Numbered from the stretch's first letter, positions 27,264 to 36,921 are shown. The stretch is 64,000 nucleotides of DNA from Embleya sp049739465 (GCF_049739465.1 NZ_JBMHHY010000002.1:248001-312000); one strand, 5' to 3'. Program-made: numbers and translations. The notes: a model not told the origin generated them from the sequence alone.

Positions 27264-29867
27264 ATGAGCGACCGGAGCGACGAACGTCAGCCGTACACCG
27301 GCGGCTCCGCCGAGCCGGACGGCGGCGCGCACGACGATCCCTACCGGGGTCGGCCGCCCGCCGACCCCTACCTGCAGCAGTACGTCGATCCCTACGGACA
27401 GCCGGCCGACCCCTACGCCGCGCAGCCGCCGGATCCGTACGCGCAGCCGGGATACGCCGAGCCCGAGTATCCGCAGCAGGGCTATCCGAGTCAGGGCGGT
27501 TACGGCGCCGGTCCGGAGCCGGTCTACGGGGATCCGTACGCCGCGGGCGGCTACGACCCGTACGCCCGACAACAGCAACAGCAACAACAGCCGCCCGCGC
27601 AGGACGGCGGCGGCGCGTGGTTCCGGGACGAGCTGAGCGACCCGCCGGCCAACGACCCCTACGTGGGTGTCGAGGAGATCTTCACCCCGGAGCCGGCCCA
27701 GCAGCAGTACGACCCGGCCCAGCACTACGACCCGTCCGCCCAGGGGCAGCAGCACTACGGCGGCGGTGGCGGCGGCTACGGCTCGGGCGACCCGTACCAG
27801 CAGCAACAACAACAGGTCCCGCAGGCGCAGCACCACCCGCAGCAACAACACCACCCACAGCAACAGCCCCAACAACAGCCCTACCAGCAGCAGGCGTACG
27901 TCCCGCAACAACCGATCCCGCAGCAGGGCCAGGGCGGCTGGGGCGACTACGACCGTCCCGGCGGCTGGCTGATGGACCAGACGCTGACCGGGATCAACCT
28001 GGGCCTGGCCGGCGACGTCGCGGGCATGCCCTCCTACACCGAGGCCTACCAGCGCTACGAGACCCAGCACCGGGCCGAGGCGGCGGCCGCGTCGGCCTCC
28101 GCGAGCGCGGTCCTGGACGCCCCGCCGGTCCCGCTGAACCCGTCCACATCGCCCGTCTACCGGATGCCCGGCTCGGGCGCCGAGGAGCGGATGGCCGGGA
28201 TCCCGGTCGGCGGGGAGGGCAAGAAGGGCAGCAAGCTCGGCGGCATAATGCGCTCCTCCGCCGTGATGGCGGCGGGCACCATCGTCTCCCGGATCACCGG
28301 CTTCGCCCGCAACCTGGTCGCCGCGGCGGCCCTGGGCACCGCGATCCTGGCGAACACGTACAACGTCGCCAACACGATGCCGACGCTGCTCTACATCCTG
28401 GTCGGCGGCGGCGCGCTGAACGCGGTCTTCGTTCCGCAGCTGGTGCGCGCGATGCGCCAGGACGACGACGGCGGCGAGGCGTACGCGAACCGGCTGCTCA
28501 CGCTGGTGATGACGGTGCTCGCGGGCCTGGTGCTGATGGCCTGGCTGGGCGCGCCGCTGCTGATCCGGGCATTCGCCAACTCGCTGGCCAAGCACCATCA
28601 GGACTACGAGCTGGCGATCACCTTCGCCCGCTACTGCCTGCCGATCATCTTCTTCATGGGCCTGCACGTGTTGTTCGGGCAGATCCTGAACGCGCGCGAA
28701 CGCTACGGCCCGATGATGTGGACCCCGGTCCTGAACAACATCGTCATCATCGCGACCTTCGGTCTCTACATCTGGGTGGCCGGCACCGCGAAGAACACCG
28801 GGCAGAACTCGGACACCATCACCCCGGACGAGATCCGGTTGCTCGGCCTGGGCACGCTGCTCGGGATGATCGTGCAGTCGATGGCGATGATCCCCTACCT
28901 CAAGGCGGCCCGGTTCCGCTTCCGACCGCGCTTCGACTGGCGCGGCTCGGGGATGGGCAAGGCGCTCGGGCTGGCCAAGTGGACGTTCCTGTTCGTGCTG
29001 GCGAACCAGGCCGGCTACCTGGTGGTGACCCAGCTCGCCACCGCGATCGACACCAACGCGCGGGACGAGAACATCCAATTCGGCGTCGGCTTCACCGCGT
29101 ACAGCAGCGCGCTGTTGATCTGGCAGTTGCCACAGGCGGTGATCACCGTGTCGGTGATGACCGCGATGTTGCCTCGGATGAGTCGGGCCGCCGCCGACGG
29201 CGACCTGGCCAGTGTGCGTGGCGACATCTCGTCCGGCCTGCGGCTCTCGGCGGTGGCGATGATCCCGTGTGCGGCGATCTTCGTGGCCCTCGGCCGGGAC
29301 ATCGGCGGCTTCATCTTCGCGCCCACCGGCATTCAAAGCGCGCACTGGATCGGCTACATGCTGATGGCGCTGGGCCTGGGGCTGATTCCGTACTCGGCGC
29401 AATATGTGCTGCTACGCGGGTTCTACGTCTACGAGGACACCCGAACACCGTTCCTGAACACGGTGTGGATCGCGGGCGCCCAGGCGGCGTTCGCGGGTCT
29501 CGCCTACGTCGCGCTGCCCACCAAGTGGGCCGGTGTCGGCATCGCGGGCGGCTACAGCCTGGCCTATCTGGTGGGCGTGCTACTGGCCGCCCAGCGGCTC
29601 AAGAAGCGGCTCGGCGACCTGGACGGCCGCCGGGTGACCCGGACCTACACCCGACTGCTGATCGCCGCCGGAATCGGTGGGGCCGCGGCGTTCTTCGTGG
29701 CCCGGCTGTGCACCGGCCACTTCGGCTCGGCCATGGGCGGCTCGGCGATAGCGGTGGGCGCCGGGATGGTGACGATGCTCGTGGTCTTCTTCATCGCGGC
29801 CAACCGGATGCGGGTCGAGGAGATGACCGCGATGACCGGGATGATCAAGGGCCGACTCGGCCGCTGA
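27264..29867 (+). CDS. murJ: Lipid II flippase MurJ (MviN family)
   Basis: Flips lipid II across the membrane for peptidoglycan synthesis. 867 residues. The first about 310 residues are low-complexity, rich in Gln, Pro, Tyr and Asp, including long poly-Gln runs; these are likely cytosolic and disordered. The following about 530 residues have 14 predicted membrane segments, starting SSAVMAAGTIVSRITGFARN (the MurJ opening) and containing ALNAVFVPQLVRAM, GQILNARERYGPMMW and LLRGFYVYEDTRTPF. In M. tuberculosis the corresponding protein is fused to a pseudokinase; here that part is the next gene. Starts 52 bases after the DUF6049 gene. Confidence 0.94.
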   Translation: MSDRSDERQPYTGGSAEPDGGAHDDPYRGRPPADPYLQQYVDPYGQPADPYAAQPPDPYAQPGYAEPEYPQQGYPSQGGYGAGPEPVYGDPYAAGGYDPYARQQQQQQQPPAQDGGGAWFRDELSDPPANDPYVGVEEIFTPEPAQQQYDPAQHYDPSAQGQQHYGGGGGGYGSGDPYQQQQQQVPQAQHHPQQQHHPQQQPQQQPYQQQAYVPQQPIPQQGQGGWGDYDRPGGWLMDQTLTGINLGLAGDVAGMPSYTEAYQRYETQHRAEAAAASASASAVLDAPPVPLNPSTSPVYRMPGSGAEERMAGIPVGGEGKKGSKLGGIMRSSAVMAAGTIVSRITGFARNLVAAAALGTAILANTYNVANTMPTLLYILVGGGALNAVFVPQLVRAMRQDDDGGEAYANRLLTLVMTVLAGLVLMAWLGAPLLIRAFANSLAKHHQDYELAITFARYCLPIIFFMGLHVLFGQILNARERYGPMMWTPVLNNIVIIATFGLYIWVAGTAKNTGQNSDTITPDEIRLLGLGTLLGMIVQSMAMIPYLKAARFRFRPRFDWRGSGMGKALGLAKWTFLFVLANQAGYLVVTQLATAIDTNARDENIQFGVGFTAYSSALLIWQLPQAVITVSVMTAMLPRMSRAAADGDLASVRGDISSGLRLSAVAMIPCAAIFVALGRDIGGFIFAPTGIQSAHWIGYMLMALGLGLIPYSAQYVLLRGFYVYEDTRTPFLNTVWIAGAQAAFAGLAYVALPTKWAGVGIAGGYSLAYLVGVLLAAQRLKKRLGDLDGRRVTRTYTRLLIAAGIGGAAAFFVARLCTGHFGSAMGGSAIAVGAGMVTMLVVFFIAANRMRVEEMTAMTGMIKGRLGR

Positions 29868-30106
29868 CCCGTCGGCGCGAGCGCCGGGACGACTGCGCCC
29901 GTCGAGTTCCCACCGGGAATTCGGCGGGCGAATCCGTGTGGGATGTACCACCATGGGCCAAGTGAGGGTGTGCGGCGCCGCGAAACCGGGGTAAAGCTCC
30001 CGTTACGCCGGTCTCGGTTTCCTTTCGGATCTTGCGACGAGGCAACCCGAGGTGGGGTCCGGGAGTCTCTTGTCGTGTAGAGGTCGTCCCTGACCAACGG
30101 CCCGAG

Positions 30107-32233
30107 ATGCCTCACCTCTACCATGAGTATGCCGACGAGGAGGATGAGGCCGAGGTGACGGACCGAACCGCAGGATCCGTCGACCTAGCGACGGGTGAGG
30201 CAACCCCCGTACCGGCCAAGACTTCTGACGCACCGTCGGACAATCCGGTCGGTTCGGACGGCAAGGGCTCGGCAAACACCACCACGGTTGTGCCCATCGG
30301 TTCCGTACCCGAACCCGCCCTTGACGAAGTGGTCGGATCCGCGCCCGCCGAAGCCGACCCGGCCGCGAACGGGCCAGCCCTGAACGGCGCTTCGGCCCAC
30401 CCCGGCAAACCCGTGGCCGAAGAAATCCCGTCCCCCCACCCCGAGTCCACCGAGCCCACCGAGTCCGCAGCGGTGAAGGACGAGCCGATCAAGAACGTGA
30501 CACCCGACGTCGAGGCGACCGAAACCGAGTCGGCGTCCGACAAGTCGGCGCAGAGCAAGGCCGCCCCGGGCAGGCCCGCCGCCGAACCGGCACCGCAGCC
30601 GGCCCCGAAACCCGAACCCGAGCCGGACCCCGAGCCCGAACCCGCGCCGCCGCGGGTCAACCGCGGCACCCGGCTCGCCGAGCGCTACCGGCTCGAACAC
30701 CGCCTGTCGCAAAACGGCCGCAGCGAGACCTGGCGTGCCGTCGACGAGAAGCTCCGCCGCGCGGTCGGCGTGCACATCGTGCCCGCCGGCGGCGAACACG
30801 GCCGCGCGGTGATCGCCGCCGCCCGCGCCGCCGCGCTGATGGGCGATCCGCGCTTCGTCCAGGTGCTCGACTGCGCCGAACAGGACGGCCTGATCTACGT
30901 GGTGAAGGAGTGGCTGCCCGACGCGGACAACCTCACCAAGGTCTTCGAGAGCGCGCCGCTGCCGCCGCACGAGGTCTACGAACTCGCCCGCGCGGTCGCC
31001 CAGGCGATGTCCGTGGCGCACCGGGCCGGCCTGTCGCACCTGCGGCTGACGCCGGAGAACGTGCTGCGCATGCACACCGGCCAGTACAAGATCGTCGGCC
31101 TGGCGGTCGAGGCGGCGCTGTACGGGCACGACACCACCGACGCGGCGCGCGACGACACCCACGCGGTCGGCAGGCTGATGTACGCGGCGCTCACCCGGCG
31201 CTGGGTCGACGGCGCCGAATACGGGCTCCAGGCCGCGCCGTTCACCGGCGGCAGGCTGTGCGCGCCGGGTCAGATCCGGGCCGGCGTGGACGGCACGCTG
31301 GCCGCGCTGACGATGCGCGCGCTCGGCCACGAGGTCAAGCACGAACCGGCGTTCGAGACGCCGGGCGAATTGTCCGCGGCGATCGCCTCGATCCCGGAGA
31401 TCCATCCGCCGGAGCAGGGCGAGATCGTCGGCGGACCGGAGGCGGACGAGTACCCCGTCTACACGCCCACGCCGACCCGCACGGTCTACACGTCGACCGG
31501 CTACCCGGGCGGCGGCAACGGCCCGGCCCGCCCCCCGGTGGCCCCACCGCCACCGCTGGGCGGCCGATTCGGCGCGTCGGTCAAGGGCGTGGTCGCGGTG
31601 CTCGTGGTGCTGGCGATCGTGCTGGTGACGTGGCAGGTGGCGAGCCACGTGGGGGACGGGGAGAAGAAGCAGGACCCGCTGAAGCCGGGGGCTCAGACAC
31701 CGACCTCGCTGCCGACGAGCACGGCCCCGCCGACCCCGGTCGTCAAGAGGCCGGTGGCCGGCAAGGAGATCTCCATCGGTGGTGGTACGCCGATCCAACC
31801 GGACGCCGTGAAGCTGACCTACGACGGCAAGGACTCGACCTACTGGCGCACGAACTACATGGTCGACGGCCCGGAGATCACCTTCAACCGCAAGGGCTAC
31901 GGGATCGTCTACGACCTCGGCGAGGTGCGCGAGGTGCGCGGGGCCGAGATCAAGCTCGGCGCCGGCGGGTCGCACACCGACATCAAACTGCTCGCGGCGG
32001 CGCCCAACGCGAAGTCGATGCCAACCTCCGAGGACGCGTTCGTCGACGTCGGCAAGAACACCACGAACGACGACGACCTGAAGATCGAGGTCGACAAGCC
32101 GGTTCGGGCGCGGTACGTGCTCCTGGTGATGACCGCGATGCCCAGGGTCGACTCGAGCATCGGCGATTACCAGATCTACAACCCCGGCTACCAGAACGCG
32201 TGGCGCGAGGTCACCTTCACCACCGTGCCCTGA
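30107..32233 (+). CDS. Membrane pseudokinase with extracellular carbohydrate-binding-like domain
   Basis: About 708 residues. An acidic disordered N-terminus of about 180 residues leads into a Ser/Thr-kinase-like fold (YRLEHRLSQNGRSETWRAVD). The catalytic residues are gone: the Lys strand reads AVGVHIVP, the HRD motif is HLRLTPENVL, and DFG is VGLAVE, so it is a pseudokinase. After a Pro-rich linker comes a membrane helix (GVVAVLVVLAIVLVTWQ) and an outside domain (YDGKDSTYWRTNY, GIVYDLGEVREVRGAEIK) that looks like a discoidin/F5-8 type sandwich. It corresponds to the second half of M. tuberculosis MviN, whose pseudokinase binds FhaA. Start is uncertain: ATG, or a GTG 16 codons later. Confidence 0.85.
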   Translation: MPHLYHEYADEEDEAEVTDRTAGSVDLATGEATPVPAKTSDAPSDNPVGSDGKGSANTTTVVPIGSVPEPALDEVVGSAPAEADPAANGPALNGASAHPGKPVAEEIPSPHPESTEPTESAAVKDEPIKNVTPDVEATETESASDKSAQSKAAPGRPAAEPAPQPAPKPEPEPDPEPEPAPPRVNRGTRLAERYRLEHRLSQNGRSETWRAVDEKLRRAVGVHIVPAGGEHGRAVIAAARAAALMGDPRFVQVLDCAEQDGLIYVVKEWLPDADNLTKVFESAPLPPHEVYELARAVAQAMSVAHRAGLSHLRLTPENVLRMHTGQYKIVGLAVEAALYGHDTTDAARDDTHAVGRLMYAALTRRWVDGAEYGLQAAPFTGGRLCAPGQIRAGVDGTLAALTMRALGHEVKHEPAFETPGELSAAIASIPEIHPPEQGEIVGGPEADEYPVYTPTPTRTVYTSTGYPGGGNGPARPPVAPPPPLGGRFGASVKGVVAVLVVLAIVLVTWQVASHVGDGEKKQDPLKPGAQTPTSLPTSTAPPTPVVKRPVAGKEISIGGGTPIQPDAVKLTYDGKDSTYWRTNYMVDGPEITFNRKGYGIVYDLGEVREVRGAEIKLGAGGSHTDIKLLAAAPNAKSMPTSEDAFVDVGKNTTNDDDLKIEVDKPVRARYVLLVMTAMPRVDSSIGDYQIYNPGYQNAWREVTFTTVP

Positions 32234-32318
32234 CTCCTCCCGGCGATCGAGGCGAACCCCTCCCCATCCCGCGTGTCCTCCATGCCAGGATGATCCCGGG
32301 CCCAGGGGGAGGTAGGCG

Positions 32319-33032
32319 GTGAGCACCGAGCGCGGCGGATCGGCGTACGCGGACGTCACCGACGCCGAGTTGCTCTCCCGGCACACCGGCGGCGACCCCG
32401 ACGCGTTCGGCGAACTGGTGCGCCGGCACCGCGATCGGCTGTGGGCGGTGGCCCTGCGCACCCTGGGGGACCGCGAGGAGGCCGCTGACGCCCTCCAGGA
32501 CGCGCTGGTATCCGCCTACCGTGCGGCGGGACGGTTCGAGGGCCGTTCGGCCGTCACGACGTGGCTGCACCGGATCGTGGTCAACGCGTGCCTGGACCGG
32601 GCCCGGCGCCGGGCCGCGCGGCCGGCCGTACCACTGCCCGAGGACCTCGACCAGCGCCTGCCCGCGCCGCTCCAGGAGGACCCGGCGATCCGCGGCGAGA
32701 CCCGGCAGGCGGTGTTCGCCGCGCTGGCCACGCTGCCTGCCGAACAACGCGCCGCACTCGTCCTGGTGGACATGGAGGGCTACCCCGTCGAGGAGGCGGC
32801 CCGGATCCTGCAGGTCGCGTCGGGCACGATCAAGAGTCGCTGCGCGCGCGGTCGGGCCCGGCTGTTGCCGCTGGTGCGACACCTGCGCGAGGCGGGGCCA
32901 CCGGGACCGGACGGCGCGCGGGGGAACCCCGGAGCCGGACGATCCGTCCCATCGACGGACGACCACCCGCACGCCGACGGGCCGACCCCGAACCCGGGCG
33001 GCACGAGCATCGAGGGAGGTGGCACACGATGA
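32319..33032 (+). CDS. sigM: ECF RNA polymerase sigma factor SigM
   Basis: 237 residues. Region 2: DAFGELVRRHRDRLW then REEAADALQDALVSAYR. Region 4: LPAEQRAALVLVDMEGYPVEEAA followed by the helix-turn-helix ending TIKSRCARGRARL. A disordered tail of about 40 residues follows. The GTG is preceded by GGGGGAGGT. It overlaps the anti-sigma gene by four bases (ATGA), and lies between the murJ cluster and trxB, as sigM-rsmA in M. tuberculosis. Likely an envelope or osmotic/oxidative-stress factor. Confidence 0.93.
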   Translation: MSTERGGSAYADVTDAELLSRHTGGDPDAFGELVRRHRDRLWAVALRTLGDREEAADALQDALVSAYRAAGRFEGRSAVTTWLHRIVVNACLDRARRRAARPAVPLPEDLDQRLPAPLQEDPAIRGETRQAVFAALATLPAEQRAALVLVDMEGYPVEEAARILQVASGTIKSRCARGRARLLPLVRHLREAGPPGPDGARGNPGAGRSVPSTDDHPHADGPTPNPGGTSIEGGGTR

Positions 33033-34006
33033 GCGAGCACATCGACGTCGAGGTGCTGTCCGACCTCGTCGAGGGGCTGCTCACGGCCGAGGAAGCGGCG
33101 GCGCTCGACGCGCATCTCGCCGAGTGCGCCGAGTGCCGCGACACTCGGGATGCGCTCGCGGAGGTCCGCGAGTTGCTCGGCGGACAACCCGCCGAGCCGA
33201 TGCCGGCCGACGTGATCGCCCGGATCGACGACGCGCTCGCGCCGGCCGCGCTGCCGCCGCCGCGTCCGGCCGAGCCGCCGGTATGGCTGCCGGCCGCACC
33301 GATCCCGGCCGGCCCGACCGCACCGGCACCGGTACCCGCCGCCAGGCCCGCGCCCGCCACCGAGCACCTCGTCGTCCCGCTGGACCGGGAACGCCGCCGA
33401 CTGCGCCGCGGCCCGCTGCTGCTCGCGGCGGCCGCGGTCGCCGCGGTGGCGCTCGGCGTCACCGTCCTGGTCGGCACCGGCGACGACGAGAAGTCCGGCG
33501 GCAAGTCCGTCGCCGGCGCCGACCGCAAGTCCGACGCGTCCGCGCCACAGGCCGCCGCACCCACCGGTCAGGTGGGCGAACGACCGGGACAGAACGCGGA
33601 GGAGCAGACGCCGTCGACCCCCGCGAAGCCGTCCGGTGTGGCGCCGAAGATCTATACCCGGGACGGACTCACCGAGCAGATCGACCGGTTGCTCCGCTCC
33701 GGCCGAGCCCCCGCCGCATTGCCCGGATGCGTCGCCGGCGCGGTGGGACCGGACGCCGTCCACGCGCTGGCCACCGACACCGGCAGCTACGCCGGCGCGC
33801 CGGCGTGGGTGGTGGTCCTGCCCGGGCCGAACGCCGGCCGGGTCCGGGTGGACATCGTCGACGCGTCCTGCGTGCAGCGGTCCGCGGCGGACACCTCGGG
33901 CGGCTCCACCGGTACGTCGAGCGTTCCGCCGGCCGGCCCGTCGACCCTTCCCGCGACGCCGCTCGCGGGGTCCGTACTGCTGCGCACCGAGGTCCCCCGG
34001 AGGTGA
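33029..34006 (+). CDS. Zinc-type anti-sigma factor for SigM
   Basis: 325 residues. The N-terminal 60 residues contain HLAECAEC, the Hx3Cx2C zinc motif of anti-sigma domains, at about residues 29-36. A Pro/Ala-rich linker follows, then one membrane helix (LLLAAAAVAAVALGVTVLV), and an outside domain of about 150 residues with two Cys (ALPGCVAGAVG and ASCVQR) that may sense an outside signal. The start is inside the sigM stop (ATGA), which keeps sigma and anti-sigma in proportion. Equivalent to RsmA in M. tuberculosis. Confidence 0.92.
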   Translation: MSEHIDVEVLSDLVEGLLTAEEAAALDAHLAECAECRDTRDALAEVRELLGGQPAEPMPADVIARIDDALAPAALPPPRPAEPPVWLPAAPIPAGPTAPAPVPAARPAPATEHLVVPLDRERRRLRRGPLLLAAAAVAAVALGVTVLVGTGDDEKSGGKSVAGADRKSDASAPQAAAPTGQVGERPGQNAEEQTPSTPAKPSGVAPKIYTRDGLTEQIDRLLRSGRAPAALPGCVAGAVGPDAVHALATDTGSYAGAPAWVVVLPGPNAGRVRVDIVDASCVQRSAADTSGGSTGTSSVPPAGPSTLPATPLAGSVLLRTEVPRR

Positions 34007-34040
34007 TCCCCGGCACGCCGCGCTCGTGCCGTTGGGAGCG

Positions 34041-34067
34041 GGGAATGGTGCGCACCTAGGATCCGTT
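34041..34067 (+). promoter_or_regulatory. Sigma-R (disulfide-stress) promoter for trxBA
   Basis: GGGAAT (-35) and GTT (-10) separated by exactly 18 bases match the SigR consensus GGGAAT-N18-GTT of Streptomyces. It lies 105 bases upstream of the trxB start. In S. coelicolor trxBA is a founding member of the SigR-RsrA thiol-stress regulon. Confidence 0.85.
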
Positions 34068-34172
34068 GTCGAACGAGACACCGCATCTCATCGGGGCGCG
34101 GGACTCGCAGGCCCGCACAGCCGACGCCGGCCACCGGCACGAGGCTCGACAAGGAACCAGGAAAGGCTCAGC

Positions 34173-35120
34173 GTGAGCGACGTCCGCAACGTGATCATCA
34201 TCGGATCCGGTCCGACCGGGTACACGGCAGCCGTCTACGCAGCGCGCGCGGACCTGAAGCCGCTGGTCTTCGAAGGCGCCGTCACTGCGGGCGGCGCGCT
34301 GATGAACACCACCGAGGTCGAGAACTTCCCCGGCTGGCCGGACGGCATCATGGGTCCGGACCTGATGGACAACATGCGCAAGCAGGCCGAGCGCTTCGGC
34401 GCCGAGCTGATCCCGGACGACGTGGTGGCGGTCGACCTCGCGGGCGACGTCAAGACCGTCACCGACAGCGCCGGCACCGTGCACAAGGCGCGCGCGGTGA
34501 TCCTGGCCACCGGGTCGGCGTACCGCAAGCTCGGTCTGCCCAACGAGGACGCGTTGTCCGGGCGGGGCGTCTCCTGGTGTGCCACGTGCGACGGCTTCTT
34601 CTTCCGCGACCAGGACATCGCGGTGGTCGGCGGCGGCGACTCGGCGATCGAGGAGGCCACCTTCCTGTCCCGGTTCGCCCGCTCGGTGACCGTCATCCAC
34701 CGCCGGGACGAGCTGCGCGCGAGCAAGGCCATGCAACATCGGGCGTTCGCGGACGAGAAGATCTCGTTCGCCTGGAACAGCGAGGTCGCCGAGATCCAGG
34801 GCGACGGCAAGCTCAGCGGGGTCAAGCTGCGCGACACGGTCACCGGCGAACTGCGCGACCTCGCGGTCACCGGCCTGTTCATCGCGGTCGGCCACGACCC
34901 GCGCACCGAGCTGCTGACCGACCAGATCGAGCTGGACGCCGAGGGCTACGTCAAGGTCGACGCACCGACCACGCACACCAACCTCACCGGGGTCTTCGCG
35001 GCGGGCGATGTCGTGGACCACACCTACCGCCAGGCGATCACCGCGGCCGGCACCGGCTGCGCCGCCGCGCTCGACGCGGAGCGCTACCTCGCCTCGCTCG
35101 CCGACGGCACGAGCGCCTGA
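34173..35120 (+). CDS. trxB: Thioredoxin-disulfide reductase
   Basis: Reduces thioredoxin with NADPH through FAD and a redox disulfide. 315 residues. FAD loop GSGPTGYTAAVYAARA, redox motif WCATCDG (CATC), NADPH loop VVGGGDSAIEEATFLS, and the C-terminal FAD motif FAAGDVVDHTYRQAITAAG are all intact. The GTG has a GGAACCAGGAAAGG upstream region. First gene of trxBA, with a SigR promoter in front. Confidence 0.98.
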   Translation: MSDVRNVIIIGSGPTGYTAAVYAARADLKPLVFEGAVTAGGALMNTTEVENFPGWPDGIMGPDLMDNMRKQAERFGAELIPDDVVAVDLAGDVKTVTDSAGTVHKARAVILATGSAYRKLGLPNEDALSGRGVSWCATCDGFFFRDQDIAVVGGGDSAIEEATFLSRFARSVTVIHRRDELRASKAMQHRAFADEKISFAWNSEVAEIQGDGKLSGVKLRDTVTGELRDLAVTGLFIAVGHDPRTELLTDQIELDAEGYVKVDAPTTHTNLTGVFAAGDVVDHTYRQAITAAGTGCAAALDAERYLASLADGTSA

Positions 35121-35185
35121 CCCACCACCTTCGTCCCACCCTCCTGCACCCGAGCAGACCGACCCGAGCACACCGAGGAGAAACC

Positions 35186-35512
35186 ATGGCCGGGGCCACC
35201 ACCACCGTCACCGACAAGACCTTCGACACCGACGTCCTGATGAGCGACAAGGCCGTCCTCGTCGACTTCTGGGCCGAGTGGTGCGGCCCGTGCCGCCAGA
35301 TCGCCCCGGCGCTTGAGCAGATCGCGGCGGAGAACAGCGACAAGCTCACCGTCGCGAAGTTGAACATCGACCAGAACCCGGAGATCACCACGCGCTACGG
35401 CGTGCTGTCGATCCCGACCCTGCACGTGTTCAAGGGCGGCCAGATCGTCAAGACGATCGTCGGTGCCAAGCCGAAGGCGCTGCTCCTCAAGGAGCTCGAA
35501 GAGTACGTCTGA
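35186..35512 (+). CDS. trxA: Thioredoxin
   Basis: 108-residue dithiol reductant. The active site is FWAEWCGPCRQIAP, and the cis-Pro segment is VLSIPTLHVFKGGQ. Standard length. ATG preceded by GAGGAG. Follows trxB by 65 bases and shares its SigR promoter; a hairpin 30 bases after the stop ends the unit. Confidence 0.98.
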   Translation: MAGATTTVTDKTFDTDVLMSDKAVLVDFWAEWCGPCRQIAPALEQIAAENSDKLTVAKLNIDQNPEITTRYGVLSIPTLHVFKGGQIVKTIVGAKPKALLLKELEEYV

Positions 35513-35542
35513 GTCGACCCGTTCGACCCGGCGGCCGATCCA

Positions 35543-35582
35543 CGCGGAGGGCGCTTCCCGGAACCGGGGAGCGCCCTCCGCG
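35543..35582 (+). terminator. Terminator after trxA
   Basis: 19-bp stem with a single G:T pair (left arm CGCGGAGGGCGCTTCCCGG), just behind trxA. The inner loop would open to make a realistic hairpin. Confidence 0.7.
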
Positions 35583-35706
35583 CGTGTCCGGACGTATGCC
35601 CGGTCCGGCCCGCAATCCAGGCGCCGAGACCCCGCTCCGGTACGGGAACGGCCGGCCGCGCGCGTACGATCGAGTGTTGCGTCAAAACTCGGGAGGACTC
35701 CTTTCC

Positions 35707-36885
35707 ATGACCATGCAGCGGCGGTACCGACGCGGTGACACCGGCCCCGCAGTGGCCGAGATCAGGTCCAAACTGGTGCTGCTCGGCCTCCTGCCCGCCG
35801 GTGCCGCCACGATCGCCGGCACCGGCGACGCGGCCGGCCACGACGGCTCCCCGGACGCGGTGTTCGACCACTCCGTCGACCTCGCCGTCCGGCACTTCCA
35901 GCAGCAGCGCGCGATGACCGTGGACGGCGTCGTCGGCCCGGAGACCTACCGCCACCTCGACGAGGCCCGCTGGCGGCTCGGCGACCGCATGTTGTCCTAC
36001 TCGATCGGTCACCCGACGGTCGGGGACGACGTGGCCACCCTGCAGCAGCGGCTGCTCGACATGGGCTTCGACTGCGGCCGGGTGGACGGCATCCTGGGCC
36101 CGGCCACCGAGCGCGCGCTGCGCGAATTCCAGCGCAACTACGGACTCGGCGCGGATGGCACGTGCGGACCGGCCACGTTCCGAGCCCTCGACCGGCTCGC
36201 GCGCACGGTCGTCGGCGGCCAACCGCATGCGATGCGCGAGTCCGAACTGCTGCACCGCTCCGGCCCGTCGCTGGCCGGCAAGACCGTGGTGCTCGACCCG
36301 GGCCACGGCGGCACGGACCGGGGCGTGGTGGCACACGGTCTGGCCGAGTCCGAGGTGGTGTGGGACCTCGCCCGGCGTCTGGAGGGCCGGCTGTCCGCGC
36401 TCGGGGTGCAGGCGTACCTGACCCGGGGCCTGGACGTGGACGGCATCGGCGAGGAGGAGCGCGCGGCCTTCGCCAACGCCACCGACGCCGACCTGGTGAT
36501 ATCCCTGCACGCGGACCGCAACGACAGCCCGCGCGCGGCCGGCGTCTCGTCGTACTACTACGGCAGCGGCACCGACCGGTACGGGCGACGCTCGCCGACC
36601 GGGGAGCACTTCGCGAGCCTGGTCCAGCGCGAACTGGTGGCGCGTACCGGGATGGTCGACGGCCGCACCCACGGCAAGGCGTGGACACTGCTGCGGCGCA
36701 CCCGGATGCCCGCGGTGCGGATCGAGTTGGGCTACCTCACCAACGCGGGCGACGCGGCCCGACTGGCCACGTCCGAGTTTCGCGACCACGCCGCCGAATC
36801 GATCGTGGTGGCGCTCCAGCGGCTCTATCTGCCGCCGGACGAGGACGTCCCCACCGGCATGTTGCGGCTGCCGGTCTTCACCTGA
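35707..36885 (+). CDS. cwlM: N-acetylmuramoyl-L-alanine amidase family protein, CwlM-like
   Basis: 392 residues, no signal peptide. Two peptidoglycan-binding repeats come first: DLAVRHFQQQRAMTVDGVVG and TLQQRLLDMGFDCGRVDGIL. Then an Amidase_3 domain with VLDPGHGGTDRG, LAESEVVWDLARRL, DLVISLHADRN and RIELGYLTNAGD; the zinc-binding and catalytic His/Glu positions look present. Its place after trxBA and before parB matches CwlM of M. tuberculosis, a cytosolic regulator of MurA phosphorylated by PknB. The lack of a secretion signal supports a regulatory role; the apparent intact zinc site leaves catalysis open. ATG with GGAGGA upstream. Confidence 0.88.
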   Translation: MTMQRRYRRGDTGPAVAEIRSKLVLLGLLPAGAATIAGTGDAAGHDGSPDAVFDHSVDLAVRHFQQQRAMTVDGVVGPETYRHLDEARWRLGDRMLSYSIGHPTVGDDVATLQQRLLDMGFDCGRVDGILGPATERALREFQRNYGLGADGTCGPATFRALDRLARTVVGGQPHAMRESELLHRSGPSLAGKTVVLDPGHGGTDRGVVAHGLAESEVVWDLARRLEGRLSALGVQAYLTRGLDVDGIGEEERAAFANATDADLVISLHADRNDSPRAAGVSSYYYGSGTDRYGRRSPTGEHFASLVQRELVARTGMVDGRTHGKAWTLLRRTRMPAVRIELGYLTNAGDAARLATSEFRDHAAESIVVALQRLYLPPDEDVPTGMLRLPVFT

Positions 36886-36907
36886 CCGGCCGGCCGGCAC
36901 CCGACCC

Positions 36908-36921
36908 GTTTCACGTGAAAC
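36908..36921. promoter_or_regulatory. parS site
   Basis: GTTTCACGTGAAAC, a perfect copy of the actinobacterial centromere sequence bound by ParB. Lies 22 bases after the amidase gene. Confidence 0.95.

Noticed and set aside
27560..27900. CAG/CAA-rich run in murJ suspected as an unstable trinucleotide repeat
   Set aside because: Codons are mixed (CAA, CAG, CAC) and interrupted; it is simply a Gln-rich disordered segment.
30650..31300. Kinase lacking catalytic residues suspected as a decayed gene
   Set aside because: The frame is intact over 700 codons and the family is a known pseudokinase.
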